Positions 20,801 through 32,821 of a stretch of 64,000 nucleotides of DNA are shown one piece after another. Origin of the DNA: Lateolabrax maculatus (lineage: Eukaryota > Chordata > Actinopteri > Acropomatiformes > Lateolabracidae); the NCBI GenBank assembly GCA_031216445.1, contig CM062196.1, forward strand, positions 25,927,501-25,991,500, read 5' to 3'. The stretch's first letter is position 1. The number at the start of each line of letters is the position of its first letter. Under the pieces are notes generated by a model that was not told the origin of the DNA, ran no database searches, and saw only the letters and a list, made by a program, of their open reading frames with translations. Made by a program: the position numbers and the translations under genes.

Positions 20801-23800
20801 AGGGAAGACCCTGAGAATCAGCCTGCCACTGCACCAGTCCACTCCTCTGCCTCCAGGTTGGAGGACACTGTTATCTGGTTGTCCAAATAACCTGTTAAAA
20901 TGTCATAACTGAGTTAGAAAACCTGGCAGTACAGTACATAGCAGTTGAAATATTAATTTTTCTTGTTGTTTAAGAATGCTGCTGTAGCTCGAAAAGACTT
21001 TTGCTAAGGTCCTGTTCCTTCATAGCAAGAAATATGAGTTACTTATAAATGAGTGTATCTCTTTTAGCCACGCTAGTGGCAAGGCTGTGTGGATGGTAAT
21101 CTCTGTCTGTTGGCCGGTTCACCACTTCAGTTCAGAATGAAATGTCTCAACAGGTATTGGAAGAATTGTTATTACGTTTTGTACAAACATTCATGTTCCT
21201 CTCAGGATAGATTGTTATAACTTTGCTGATCCCTTAACTTTTCTTCTAGTGCCATCATCAGGTCACAATTTTAATGTGTCCAATATTTTGGTTTATTACT
21301 AAATACCTGCAAAGCTAATGGCATTCCCATCAGGCTCCGTTTATTGCTAATTAGCAAATGTTAGCATGATAATATGCTAAACTAAGATGGAGAACATGGT
21401 AAATGTTATACCTACTAAACGTCAGCATGTTAGCACTGTCGCCATGAGCGTGTTACCATTCTGACACTCCGGTTCAGCTCAGAGCCCCACTGTGCTTAAT
21501 AACAGCCTCACAGAGCTGTGTAGACTTTTTGTCGATTTCTTGTTAAAATGGATGCTTACTATAATTGTTGATTTACTCAGTCAGTTTTTCTTTTCTTGTT
21601 AATTTCTCTCAAAGCCTCGTTGATGAACTTGGTCTCCTTGAAGAAGCAGCGTCAATACTGGGTAATACAGCCATGATTTTTCTTCACTCTGTCATAAGTG
21701 AGAAAATACCAATGTACTGGTTATATTCAGCTTCTTAGCTTTAACCCTGACTGCCCGGTTAGAGTAGATAGAGTTTGCATCAAAAATTGCACTCCTTTTT
21801 CTCAGAGATAATAGCCATATCAGAACACACTGACATTATACACAAACTGCTGGAATCAGCACGACTTACTCTTTCCAGCGGTAGCAGTTTTCTTAAAGGC
21901 CTTACTAGCAGTCCTGAATGGCCCCACTGGGTGAGAAAGCTGCCGTCACAGCCTCCTCCTCCTCAAAATGGAGAACTCTTTAAGACAGTCTCTCCTTGAA
22001 GACATTGATGGTATTACACTCAGTTGAACTTGGGTCCTAGTGGTCTAGAGGTCTAAGATGCTGGCCATGTAATTGTCACATGCATCAGACCCGATTCCAC
22101 ATTTGGAGAGGGGTTTCGGAAGCCGTCAGACCATTTGGCAATTTATGAATGCTGAGGCCTTAAATGTCCTCAGTGGACATGTGAGAGTTCCTTTATACAT
22201 CTCAGCATGTGCAGGACAGACAAGGAAAGTATCACTGTGACAGCAGAGCAGCTGGATGAAAGGAAAGATAATTACACATAGCGATGTGCCTTTTCTGGTA
22301 TATGGATTTTCTGACAGTACAACTGCTCAGAATGTCCCATCAACATGGTTCCCTGGAACACTGTAAATATCTGCACCCATTCAAATACAGTTATTTATGT
22401 GTAATACCAATCAGCCAAACTTATTCAGAAAATAACAATGTGTGGCGTGTCTAAGACTTGTACTGACTAGGCCATAAGTGTGCAAACCTCCTCATTTCAC
22501 CCATTTCTACCCCTCCTGTTGTTTCCACAGTGACAGGTCCAGCCTATGAGAACCTGGTGTCAGAGATTATGTCTATGGGTTATGAGCGGGAGCAGGTAGT
22601 TGCTGCGCTCAGAGCCAGCTACAACAACCCAGACCGAGCAGTGGAGTATCTACTCATGGTGAGGATTTAACCCTTGTGCTTTTATTCCCAGCCCTGCCAG
22701 TGTGTAGTAAATTTTTATGTACTGCAGGGAATTCCAGCAGAGGCCAGTGATCTTCCACCTCAGGAGCCAGTTAGACAGAGTGCTCCATCCAACCCCCCCA
22801 CACCTGCCACACAACAACCCCGGCAGCCCCCGACAGCCTCAACCAGTAAGAGCACACATTTATTACTTCGATGTATGCTATTATGTGAGGTTCATCACTT
22901 ACTTAGGCTTATTGTCAGGTCTTTTTATTGCTTGTTTTCACCACAGGAACATTTTTAGGAACACACAGATACGGTCAAAATAAACATGTATGCTCAAAAT
23001 GGACTTTTAAGTGTGTTCCTGTAACTCCTTACCACCTGGAAGATTTTGGTCAAAAATGGACATTATACTCCTTTTCATTTAGGATGACAAGGTAACAGGA
23101 CAGCAACATGGGTTGAAAAATATAAGCTTTATTTGGAACAACCTTTGGGTTAGAAAGCCACACAGAATCACCACTGTCACCAAGTGCTGCTCATGGTGGG
23201 AACTGTTGGGTCTCTGTAAATAATATTTTAAAGAGTATGGTCTGGACCTGCTCTATGTGAAAAGCGTCTTGAGATAACTTTTGTTATGATTTGGCGCTAC
23301 ACACATAAAATTGACTTGACTTGACAGAAAGCCGTATTATCAATTATTATATCAATTATTACTGGGCAAATGTAACTTAATGGTAAACTTACTGTTGCTA
23401 ACATCAGAAAGATAACATGCCAGTCAGGATTAGATTGTTGCCCAAGGTGTTATGGTACTGCAATTTTGTCTATAAACCGTCTGCTTGAAAATGTACTCCT
23501 ATCACACTAAACAGTAACATGAGTAACCAGCCCATCTCCTCCCCAGCAGGGCCAGTGTCTGGCAGCCAGCCTCCCTCTGCAGGTGGAGGCTCTGTCTCTA
23601 CACCAAACCCTCTGGAGTTCCTGAGGAACCAGCCTCAGTTCCAGCAGATGAGGCAGATCATCCAGCAGAACCCAGCCCTCCTACCGGCCCTGCTGCAGCA
23701 GCTTGGCAGAGACAACCCGCAGCTGCTGCAGGTACCACATGAGCCCGCTCGCCACGCTGCAGTGGGTTTCTACCAGGAATCAAGTGTGTCTGTTTTTCTG

Positions 23801-25190
23801 TTGGTAAAATCTTTCAGAAAACTGTTAACTGAGCAGTGACAGAGGTAAGAGGTAAGTCCGTGAGCCCAGGAAAGTGCTTTTTATGCAAATCTGAAAAGAC
23901 TGTCTCAACATTGAAAAATTGGAAGGGCATTTTTGATCACTTTTGCTGCTTTCCTATGGACTACTGCACTATGCACTATTTGTATGAGAAAAAATACATA
24001 GCATATGCCACACAAACATTAAACATTAAAAATTTTAACACAATGTGATATGGTTTGAAAAAATGGTGGCTGTAATTAAAAATGTATCGTATTCTTTACA
24101 AGAAGAGTGTCTCATTCCTCAAACAGCTTTATTGCTATTTAGAATTCAGGAACTTGAATATAATCCCTCATTAAAGAGGCTGAAATTTGAATCCACTGGA
24201 AAATATCACACTCAATATAAACGTGATATTTTACATAATATATGTATTTAATTGAAATACATAACAAGTATACATTTAAATAAAATGTTGAGATTGTGAA
24301 TGGTGTAGTTGTGCTACAGAAGTCTGACCAAATACATCTGACACAATGATCAAGGTCAGTTTACCATGTCCACTATATACTGTTTGAACAGGCAGTTGAT
24401 CTATAATCGTGATCATTTTGCTAGAGGCTGGGAACCTGTGTACTAGCTGTATGGTAGTATTCTTAATGTGTCTTATTGTATGTATTATTTGCAGCAAATC
24501 ACGCAGCACCAGGAGCGTTTTGTGCAGATGCTGAATGAGCCACGGGGTGGAGACATGGGAGGGGAGGGGACCGAGGCAGAGGCCGAGCCCCAGGGGTCAC
24601 CACAGACCAACTACATCCAGGTCACCCCACAGGAGAAGGAGGCCATCGAGAGGGTCAGTTAACCACTATTCTGTATCAAGTCCAATTGAATTGTCTTGTC
24701 TGGATAATTCCACAATGTGCACTCATGACTTATGTTTTCTTATTTATCTGTAAAGATAATTTTCTTATAATGATGCAAAACCAAAAATATAAAAACTATA
24801 GATTTAAAGGACTAGAAGAGATAACATTCTCGGTAACTTCAGACAGTTTTGTATACTGAAGGTGAGTATCTTCACCACCGTATGGTGTGTAGTCTTTCAG
24901 CCACAAAGTCCATACAGCAATATACAGACACTGATGCAGCAACACGAGCAGCATCTGTTTTTCATTTGTGACACATCATTGTGCATGTATGCGTAAGTGT
25001 TTGTGCCCTTACCAGTAACCGTCTCACACACAACTGTACCGGTGGGTGTGTGTGTGTGTTCGTGTGTGTGTTCCAGTTAAAAGCGCTGGGCTTCCCTGAA
25101 GGCTTAGTCATCCAGGCTTACTTCGCCTGCGAGAAGAACGAGAACCTGGCCGCTAACTTCCTGCTACAGCAAACATGGGACGATGAGTAA
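17875..25190 (+). CDS. rad23a: UV excision repair protein Rad23 homolog A
   Basis: Rad23A brings ubiquitylated proteins to the proteasome and stabilises XPC in nucleotide excision repair. Ten coding exons: 17875-17943, 19233-19314, 19653-19732, 20402-20856, 21615-21661, 22531-22658, 22728-22845, 23547-23731, 24495-24653, 25077-25190. They give 478 aa in unbroken frame with GT-AG introns; human RAD23A is 363 aa. Residues 1-77 are the ubiquitin-like domain (MLTITLKTLQQQTFKI ... KNFVVVMVTK). Residues ~246-287 are UBA1 (SEIMSMGYEREQVVAALRAS). Residues ~345-405 are the STI1/XPC-binding region (NPLEFLRNQPQFQQMRQII). Residues ~435-478 are UBA2, ending WDDE. The extra length is in exon 4, a Pro/Ala-rich linker (residues 78-229). 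Position after calr supports rad23a over rad23b. Confidence 0.95.
17944..19232. other. rad23a intron 1
   Basis: A 1.3-kb first intron. It is GC-richer near the donor, and a TA then ACAT simple repeat lies at about 18939-18974. No other feature seen. Confidence 0.6.
20402..20856 (+). other. rad23a: rad23a exon 4: expanded Pro/Ala linker
   Basis: The 455-bp exon encodes 151 residues, almost all Pro, Ala, Ser, Thr, Gln and Glu. Part of it is a hexanucleotide tandem (CCAGCT)n at about 20462-20491 that encodes alternating Pro-Ala. The acceptor is TTTTTAG and the donor CCAG|GTTGG. The frame is open throughout and phases match exons 3 and 5. It lies between the ubiquitin-like and UBA1 domains, where mammalian Rad23A has roughly half this length. 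Confidence 0.85.
20857..22530. other. rad23a introns 4 and 5, with a tRNA-like SINE head
   Basis: Both introns flank the 47-bp exon 5 (21615-21661). In intron 5, about 22037-22110 has 'tagtggtctagag' (A-box-like) followed after ~40 bases by 'cccgattccac' (B-box-like). This is the layout of a tRNA-derived SINE promoter. The remainder has no recognised feature. Confidence 0.4.
22846..23546. other. rad23a intron 7
   Basis: A 701-bp intron that holds a LINE tail (23171-23326). It ends in a tandem AGCAG acceptor. An ATG at 23519 opens a frame into exon 8, but it lies upstream of the acceptor and is intronic. Confidence 0.7.
23171..23326 (+). repeat. LINE 3'-end fragment, second copy
   Basis: About 150 bp nearly identical to the end of the LINE at 8461-8608: 'caagtgctgctcatggtggg', 'aaagagtatggtct', 'gatttggcgcta', 'aaaattgacttg'. 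It ends in a doubled TTGAC tail. This is a severely 5'-truncated insertion in rad23a intron 7, in the same orientation as the gene. Confidence 0.85.
23732..24494. other. rad23a intron 8
   Basis: A 763-bp AT-rich intron with no internal feature recognised. Open frames in it have no family resemblance. Confidence 0.6.
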
Positions 25191-27780
25191 CCACACACCA
25201 CCCGATACATCGCCGTTCACCAGAGAGCTGCAGAGTGGACGACGGCGCTACACAAGGTCCACTGGGGAGGAGCAACGACGGGAGAGGAAGAGGACATTTG
25301 TTTTCATGCCATGCGACAGTGGTCCGACGATGCTGATGATGATGATGATGAAGATGAAGTAGTGCTGGTCAAAGTTAGCTGCGCTCTCCATTCTGCTGTG
25401 ACGATCATCATAGGAGCTCCCACTGAGCCGTGCCTCACTGCTGCTACATCATTACTGCTGCCGCTTGTGCCGAGAGAAGTCATGCCAGAAAATAATATGC
25501 CAACAGTCTGCCTCATCTTCACAGGTCAACAGGCTTTTATTTAGAGGTTTCCCTCTTCAGTCAGCTCACGGGCTGCCTGTAGAACGTGTTTAACTTAGAC
25601 TACTCTACACATACAGTATATACACTACAGAGAGTATCTGTAGTGGACAAAAACACATTTGGATTTACCTGAAAGTGTGACGCAAACTGTTGACTTCACT
25701 GTTTGAGTGTTTGAGAAATAGCATTGCTTTATATTAAAGTTCAGGTCCGATCATTTCGTTTCGGTTTCTTCAAAACATCTCATGCATGAGTGCATGAGTC
25801 AAAATAACACCAATGCATTCTTCACGTGGTGTTTTGGCCTTTCATTAACCATGTAGATGCGGCTCTGGTTCTACCCATGGAAACTGCAAGCCCATTCCTG
25901 CAAGAATGACAAAAGAATGAAAAAAATAACTCAAAATTTTAACTAATCATTTTGACTTACTATATCAAATTTTTTTCTTCTCATCTCATACTTAAATAAC
26001 ATACATAAAAAAATACTTCTTTATCAATTTTGACTTAGTATTTAATCATTTTACTTAGTATCTCATAATTTTCACTTTGTTGAAATGTTGAATTACTTAA
26101 CTGTGAGTATTTTTACTCATACCCCAACTTTTGTTTTCTTTCTTTTAATTGGTTGTCAATGGGCTTCCAAAAAACTGTAGCTGTTCTAAGTTTGGTAAAA
26201 TGTCTTTGCTGTAACAGGGCGGTAACTCCACTACCAGAAGAGTCACTCTATTTGGAACATACAATTAATTAGTCACAGTATATTATGATTGCTTCATATG
26301 CAGATTATGTATGCTGTGGTGTTATATTTTGTGGGAGAAAAAGGGGACACCCAGATCCAGCACTCAGCTTGAATTGTCATTAAGGTCTTTCACTGTGGAG
26401 GGTTTGTGTGTTTTGTTATTTTGCAGATGAAGGAATTTGAAGGTTGATTGTGAAGTGCCACAGCATGCTTTGTGAGCTCAATATTTGATTTTTGATTTCA
26501 AAGAAAAGTTGTTTTCTTTCTCAATATTTCCTTTTCTGGAATGATCAAACATAGTCCACTTCCTACTTTCAGACAATCTGTTTTCTGTTCACTTTGTCTC
26601 ATATCACACCTATGCATCTAAAGCTGTAAGAGTTTGAGCCATTGCTCCCTCATGCCTTATGGGTTGTTAAAAGACTTGAACCCATTTCATTTTACAAATG
26701 GTGTCGTAGCTTACAAGATTTTGCTTCAGATATTTCACTGATGAGTGTCCCTAGAATTGGTCATCATCATTAGATTTTTAATTATTGATAATTAATCAGT
26801 TATTGTTTCAAAAGTGGCCTAAAGGGAATTTGAATAAGTGCTAGAAGCCAAAACAAGACAAACATTTTTTCAGCTTTCAGCATGTGCTTTGCAGTTTCTC
26901 CTTTTATTTATCTTTATTGTGTTTGAACTGGACATGACTGGACATTTTTTATTTTATTGTAAATGGGGTATACAGACTTCGGGGGAAAAGGCACTTTACT
27001 GTGACAAATGCTGCTCTTTAGCTGTGAGGGGTAGTTGGTTGCATGAGATTGTTACAGAGTTATTTATAGCATGGCAGTGGGTAAGGACTAATGAAACCAC
27101 CAGTGTGGTGTTGCTCTGATCTCAGTTTATCTGTTGTTCTACCCATTTTGTCAATGTTTTCTGTTCTGGTTTATAAAAAAAAAAAAAAAAAAACTTAGAA
27201 CCTTAAATACACCAGTTGAGGTTTTGCTGAATTGTTGTGAAAAAACGTTTGTTTCAGCACTGTGTAAAATAAATGGCTTTTACAAAGGGGGTGAGACAAG
27301 GTGCTGTTTTATCATGAACTTCACTGTCAGGTACACTGTCAGGTTAGTTTCATCTGATGCAGACAAGCAGTGGGAGAGGAGTACACAGTTGCATGTATCC
27401 TGCCGACAACTTCATAGCAGCCGAGTCATGCAAGCACTAAGTCACTTTTTCAGTCAGTTTGTAAGTTCATTCTACAAAGACGCTTTTTATTTTATTGTCA
27501 ATTTTTGCAACATTTTTTTGAAACTCGATTTATGTAGCTCCCACATATCAGCACCAAACAGGGTCATTTTACAAACTGACATAAACTGCAATGTGGTTCC
27601 AGCACAACAGGAATTAAAGGTAACGTTAAACCAATGTAAATTGTGATTAATGATTGTTCGTCAAATATTATGGCTGAATTTAGGAACTTACCCTAACGAT
27701 AAATCAAAAGTTCAACATTTTTCCCCATAAATCCACAATTTAGCAGCAAGAGCAGGCAACATAAAATGTGCAGTTTTTTA
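25191..27780 (+). other. rad23a 3' UTR and intergenic sequence
   Basis: After the TAA stop comes noncoding sequence with a GAT-rich run (25329-25356). Candidate poly(A) signals are ATTAAA at 25733-25738 and AATAAA at 27269-27274. A run of 20 A occurs at 27175-27194. An open frame at 27134-27646 starts in the A-run region and shows no protein family, so it is not called as a gene. The true transcript end is unknown. Confidence 0.5.
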
Positions 27781-27892
27781 AATGGAGTTTGGTCGGCGTC
27801 CTGCTCCCGGCATGTGAGGCTTAGGTTTGGCCGCTAGGGGGAGTGTTGCCTTGGAGAGGGAGGGTGGGTGCGTTCCCGCAGCAACAGGGAAG
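27781..27892 (+). promoter_or_regulatory. eps15l1: eps15l1 promoter/5' UTR with CTCF-like and YY1-like sites
   Basis: A GC-rich block directly before the eps15l1 ATG. CCGCTAGGGGGAGT (27831-27844) resembles the CTCF core motif. AAGATGGCAGC (27890-27900) overlaps the start codon and resembles the YY1 site AAGATGGCGGC that is common just downstream of vertebrate start sites. No TATA box. Motif calls are by eye. Confidence 0.5.
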
Positions 27893-30800
27893 ATGGCAGC
27901 TCTCACATCTCTCACCCAGGTAAAGATGCAGCCGTTTACGACTCTAAGCTTCGACTTAAAGCTAACACAAGTATTAGCATGACAGGGTGTATCACACTCA
28001 CGGCATTGTATTTGAATTTTGCTGTGAACAAAACGTGAGCTGGCTCTGACATGACGCCGGAGGAGGCGGTGAACTGCTGGGATGAGGCCTGTCGCAGTCC
28101 CGTTAGGTAGCGGGCTTGTTAGCCCCAGCTGGTAGTAGCTACCCGTGTAGCTATTTACCTGTGTTACGACATACAATTAACTTACTAATTACACATTTAA
28201 AGAGAATAGGTACCATGGGCACTGGATACAGAGTTAGGGACACGCTGGCCTGCGCACGCGTGTGTAACAAAGCCTCAGAAACTATGATAACGTTCGCTCA
28301 GCTAGCCCAGCGTTAGCCGTGATGGCCGGCTAACGTGAGGAGCGCTGCTGATGTGAGCCGGCGTCCACTGGTGGCAGGGCTGTGGGCTGATGAGGATGAG
28401 GATGGTCTTGGAGGTAACTTGGCGATGGTCAGCCAGCTGCGGTTGCGCAACAGTCGCATAACATGGCAATGCAGTTGGTTTGTGATATCTTTGTGTTGAT
28501 TGTGAGTAGCAGGGCTAGTGCGCTCTTCCATCAAAACCAAAATTAGTGTTAAACGATATTACTGCATTGTTAGAGATGTATGTTTGAGTCAGCATAGTTC
28601 ACACAGGGTCGATTTCAGCTTGTAATTGTACGGTTGAAGTAAAAATCAGAATCCACTGCTACACATTATCAGTCGTTGTTGCTGAAGGGACCCCACCTGC
28701 AGAGCCAAGTGGAAGGGGTTGATCTTAAGTGCAATAATATTCTCTCTCTGCCACAGCTGTCAAGTGGGAACCCTGTATATGAGAACTATTACAGACAGGT
28801 AAGATGATGAGCAAAAGTATATTACTTCTAAACTGCAACCATAATTTATGTAAAACAGACACGTTCACATGTTTGAGTTCAAAATATGTAAATATACCAC
28901 AGTACACTCAAGACTGGGACATGTGTGTGTTTACTCCAAGGTGGATCCTGGGAATACAGGGAGAGTAGGACCAACAGAGGCTGCCCTGTTCTTAAAAAAG
29001 TCTGGACTCCCTGACATTACATTGGGAAAGGTAGGTGGTAGCAAAATGTACACGTTTTGTTTTGTGTACAGTGGCGGATGGTGTCAGTGTTACTTAACAC
29101 AGAGCCAGAGAGATGTGTTTGTTTCATACAGCAGTTGCATGCAGCTCGTGGGGTTAGGGTTGGTGTGTAGTTTTTCCAACACATTTTGGTTAAAACCGCG
29201 CCCGCTTCTGTATGGCGGAAGCCTCCACAGCTTCATTTCCATGGAAATTACACTGACAAAGTCAAACAAAATGGAGCGTCTGCTGTTAAGGGAGATGGCT
29301 TCAGTTACCTAAACCTAACCAAATTGCAATTGAAAACTGAAAATAATAAGTCAACTACATCTAAAGATAAAAGTATACTGTAATACCTTGGTACCGCCCA
29401 AGCCTACCCAGCACCAAACAGCCGACAGGCACAGTAAGTAACTAGCTGGTGAACATAGTGAGCAGCTAAAGAGCCAGCCGGCAGCAATTTTGATTTCAGC
29501 TATGCTTGTTGTTGCTGTGGGCAACGCTATGATGTCATTACGTCAACAAGTTGGAATTTGCCATTATCGCGTTATTAATTTATCATATTAAAAATGATAT
29601 CGGTGTTATCGTGAACAATACTATATGACACACCCCTAATAGCCAGACTCATTACATATCATGACATTTGCTTTGTAAATGATCTTTCCCCCTTGAGGTT
29701 AATGTTTTATGTCATGAGGGTGTATTAATTTGACTAATATGGTGTTAGTGAAAGAGTCTTTGTTTCAGACTTAAGGTGCTGCAGGAAACCCTGAGGTCCA
29801 AAGCAAAATTTTGTCTTTGGACCTCAGATATTGTTTTTTTTTTTTAATTCCATGCATTCTTCCATGTCAAAACCTGGTGCCTACATTACCCACAATGCAA
29901 TTCAACCTCCAACAGTTCAGTCGGAGATTTGGGTTTATTATGGTAGTAGTGGCTAATGTAGCTTCAAGCCGCTAGCCTCAAGCAGAAGAGACCATGGATG
30001 TATATAGAGAACTGGATACAGCGTTGGAGGCGGGGCCTCGTTCATTCCTATGGAAGTTGCTCTGTGGCGCATGAAGCAAACATCCGGGTATTCAGAATGC
30101 AGAAGTTTACAGATTTTCCCGCTCTGTTGGGCCCATAGAGCATGCGCACTAGCGTTTCCGTAAGCCCCGGCCCCCAGCCGCTCGGTCCTGGGCTTGTTCA
30201 CATGACCGGCAGACTAAAGTAACTCTGGATTCAGCTATTAGTGAACTTTACAACTTTTAGGACCTAATGCTTTAAATAAGGGCTATTAAAGTGTTAGAAC
30301 TGGGTAGTTGATGTACCTCAAAAAAAAATTAGCCGCTGAGTTACAGACATCTCTTTCTCAATGTTAGTCAATGTTTTTTTTTTGCCGGAGCCCTCTGTGT
30401 TAGCACCCCCGCTGCGCCGCCAGACTGGCCTCATTTAAATGAGTGAGGGGGCTGTGTTTTTTCACTTGTGGCTCAAGTTGGTCTGAATCCAGCCTAGGGC
30501 AGGCCTGCTGTCATAGCCTCCCCCTGGCTGCGTCCCACTGCCTCCCTGATCTCTCGCCCCAGATCATTGTGTCTTTTGTGTATCTTTGTAGTCTTGACAC
30601 GATGAATCACACAAATGGGAATATTTTAATTATTTATTTATTTGTTTGTTTATTTAACCAGAACCATACAGATAAGTAACAGATGTAATGTATGAATGTT
30701 CCTTACATCTGTTTCATCAATGAGTAAATAAAACAATCAGGATAAAAACAGGGACAGATAAAACAGACTGTGTACATGTGTATATGCATGTGTGTGTATG

Positions 30801-32821
30801 CACTGTATATTCATATATATATACATAAATATACTGTATGTGTATATATATAAATGTGTGTAAGAAAAATATTAATTGATTATCAAAATAGTTAATTTTC
30901 TTTTGATCGCCTAATTCAGTGCAGTTCTACTGCATTGTTTACATTGGTCTTCCTCTTTTTCAGTAGCTCATTTCTTCCTCTGAGTGAGCATTGATGCCTC
31001 CATAAATGAATCATGACAATGACATTAATCCATAAAATAACCCATAAAATAATAAATGCTGACCTACAGGAAGTGGTTGAAACTAAGTAGATCCATTAGC
31101 CAAACCAGCAGAATGACATCTTACTATCTTAGACACACACACACACCAGGAAGGGATGACAGCATGTTCTCTTGTGGTTTTTATAACTGTAATTGGGAAT
31201 ACTAATTTCTAATATTGCATCAAGTACATGATTTTCCATTTTTTGCTTCAAGAGGCCTACTTGGTAAAATCACTAGTTTATGGCTTTTGGCTGTTCAAAT
31301 CTTCAGAGTGCATTCAGTTAAATTTAGAATTCCACAGTAGCTTACTGGAATGCATTTAGAGATTACACTGAATGCAAAACTGGAACATATTTTAGGCATT
31401 TGCCATACAATATGACATCAATTTAATTTTTGGTTATAAAAAGTATTTTTGACAGCTGTTCCGAAACTACCACCATGAACGTCGTCCACGAGTATGTGCT
31501 GGTAATCCTATTTGTATGATGCATCACGTCCAGCCCCTGTCTACAGTTGAAGGGGTTTCACGTGGTCGTATTTCAAGCATACGCAGGCCTTTTGTTGTAT
31601 TGAGTTGGTCTTTCTGTCGCCAACAGGTCAGAGGTCATGTCTACCACGATAGCCTGATTGTTGCCACACTGTGCTTAAAGTCACAGTGTCTTTATCTTCT
31701 GTAGTCTGACGTATTTCCATATAAAATAATAAAATGTAATGTGTGGGCGGGTTTAGCTGTTCAACGTATTTAAATCAGATCCTTTAGATGTGATTGGATC
31801 TCTCTTATGTGGTTCTTGCTGGAGAATATGGCGATGCGATTCAGAGCTTTAGAGAGCTATGGAGCTAGGGGATAAACAAAAAAAGATGTGGAAGTAGGGA
31901 GCTGCAGAGGATCAGGAGGAGGAGAATAAGGTTTAAATGAACAATCAAGTGTGGCTTTATATGATGGCTGGAGTTAGATAGTCACCCCAAATCACATTTG
32001 ATTGAATATATGAATGAAACCGCCTCAGAGTTCAAGATGAGTCATCCAAAATATATTCTAATGTTTTACAAGAAGAGAAATGAGAGGTATTTTGATATCA
32101 AAATACTGGACGATTTATTTGACACATATTTAGCATGTAATAAGAAACAAATTAACAATTAACACAGGTACACAACATAATTCAAGCCATTTCACTGTTT
32201 CTGTAATGCTGTGTGTTTGTGTCTTGTGTTTCAGATCTGGGATTTGGCCGACCCCGATGGCAAAGGCTATCTGGACAAACAGGTAGGGGACACATGACTT
32301 CTCATCCAGTACTGTCTGAATGTAGCTAAATCACAGGGGACGCAATTAAAACATTTTCTGACTCTAATCAACAGAACAAATACTTAATAATACTTAGTAT
32401 TAAAGTGAAACCAAATCTCTACAAGTGGCTCAGATGAGATGATCCCAGTTGTAATAATGCCTCAAAATTAGCTAATGCTAGAATTTCCAGCTCAAGTAAA
32501 AACAAGTGGAAAATAGAAAACATTAACTTAAGCAGGTGAAGATGGAAAATGTTTGTATTTTTCTTATATATAGATATTGTTCTATGTTCTATTCTCATTT
32601 CTGAATAATAATAATAATGTACTATGTATTACACAAGTTGTACGTCTTTGGGGTGCTAAATCAGTGTTAGTTTCCTCTGGACTGAGAAAGACTTGATGGG
32701 TGACACTATGTGCTTTCTTTTCCAGGGATTTTATGTAGCTCTGCGGCTGGTGGCCTGTGCTCAGAGCGGTCAGGAAGTCAGTCTGTCCAGCCTCAACCTC
32801 ACAGTCCCTCCCCCCAAGTTT
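27893..32821 (+). other. eps15l1: eps15l1 exons 1-5: first EH domain
   Basis: Residues 1-101. NPVYENYYRQVDPGNTGRVGPTEAALFLKKSGLPDITLGKIWDLAD and GFYVALRLVACAQSG form EH1, with the ligand-pocket tryptophan in IWDLAD (Trp55). The EF-hand loops are degenerate, as in the family. Intron 1 (27920-28756) and intron 3 (29031-32234, 3.2 kb) are large; exon 3 is separated from exon 2 by only 142 bp. Confidence 0.93.

Noticed and set aside
20434..20842. Gly/Ala- and Trp-rich minus-strand frames
   Set aside because: Shadows of the Pro/Ala linker exon of rad23a.
27134..27646. 170-codon open frame on the + strand downstream of rad23a
   Set aside because: Its reading includes the A20 run as polylysine and shows no domain, no splice context and no family resemblance.
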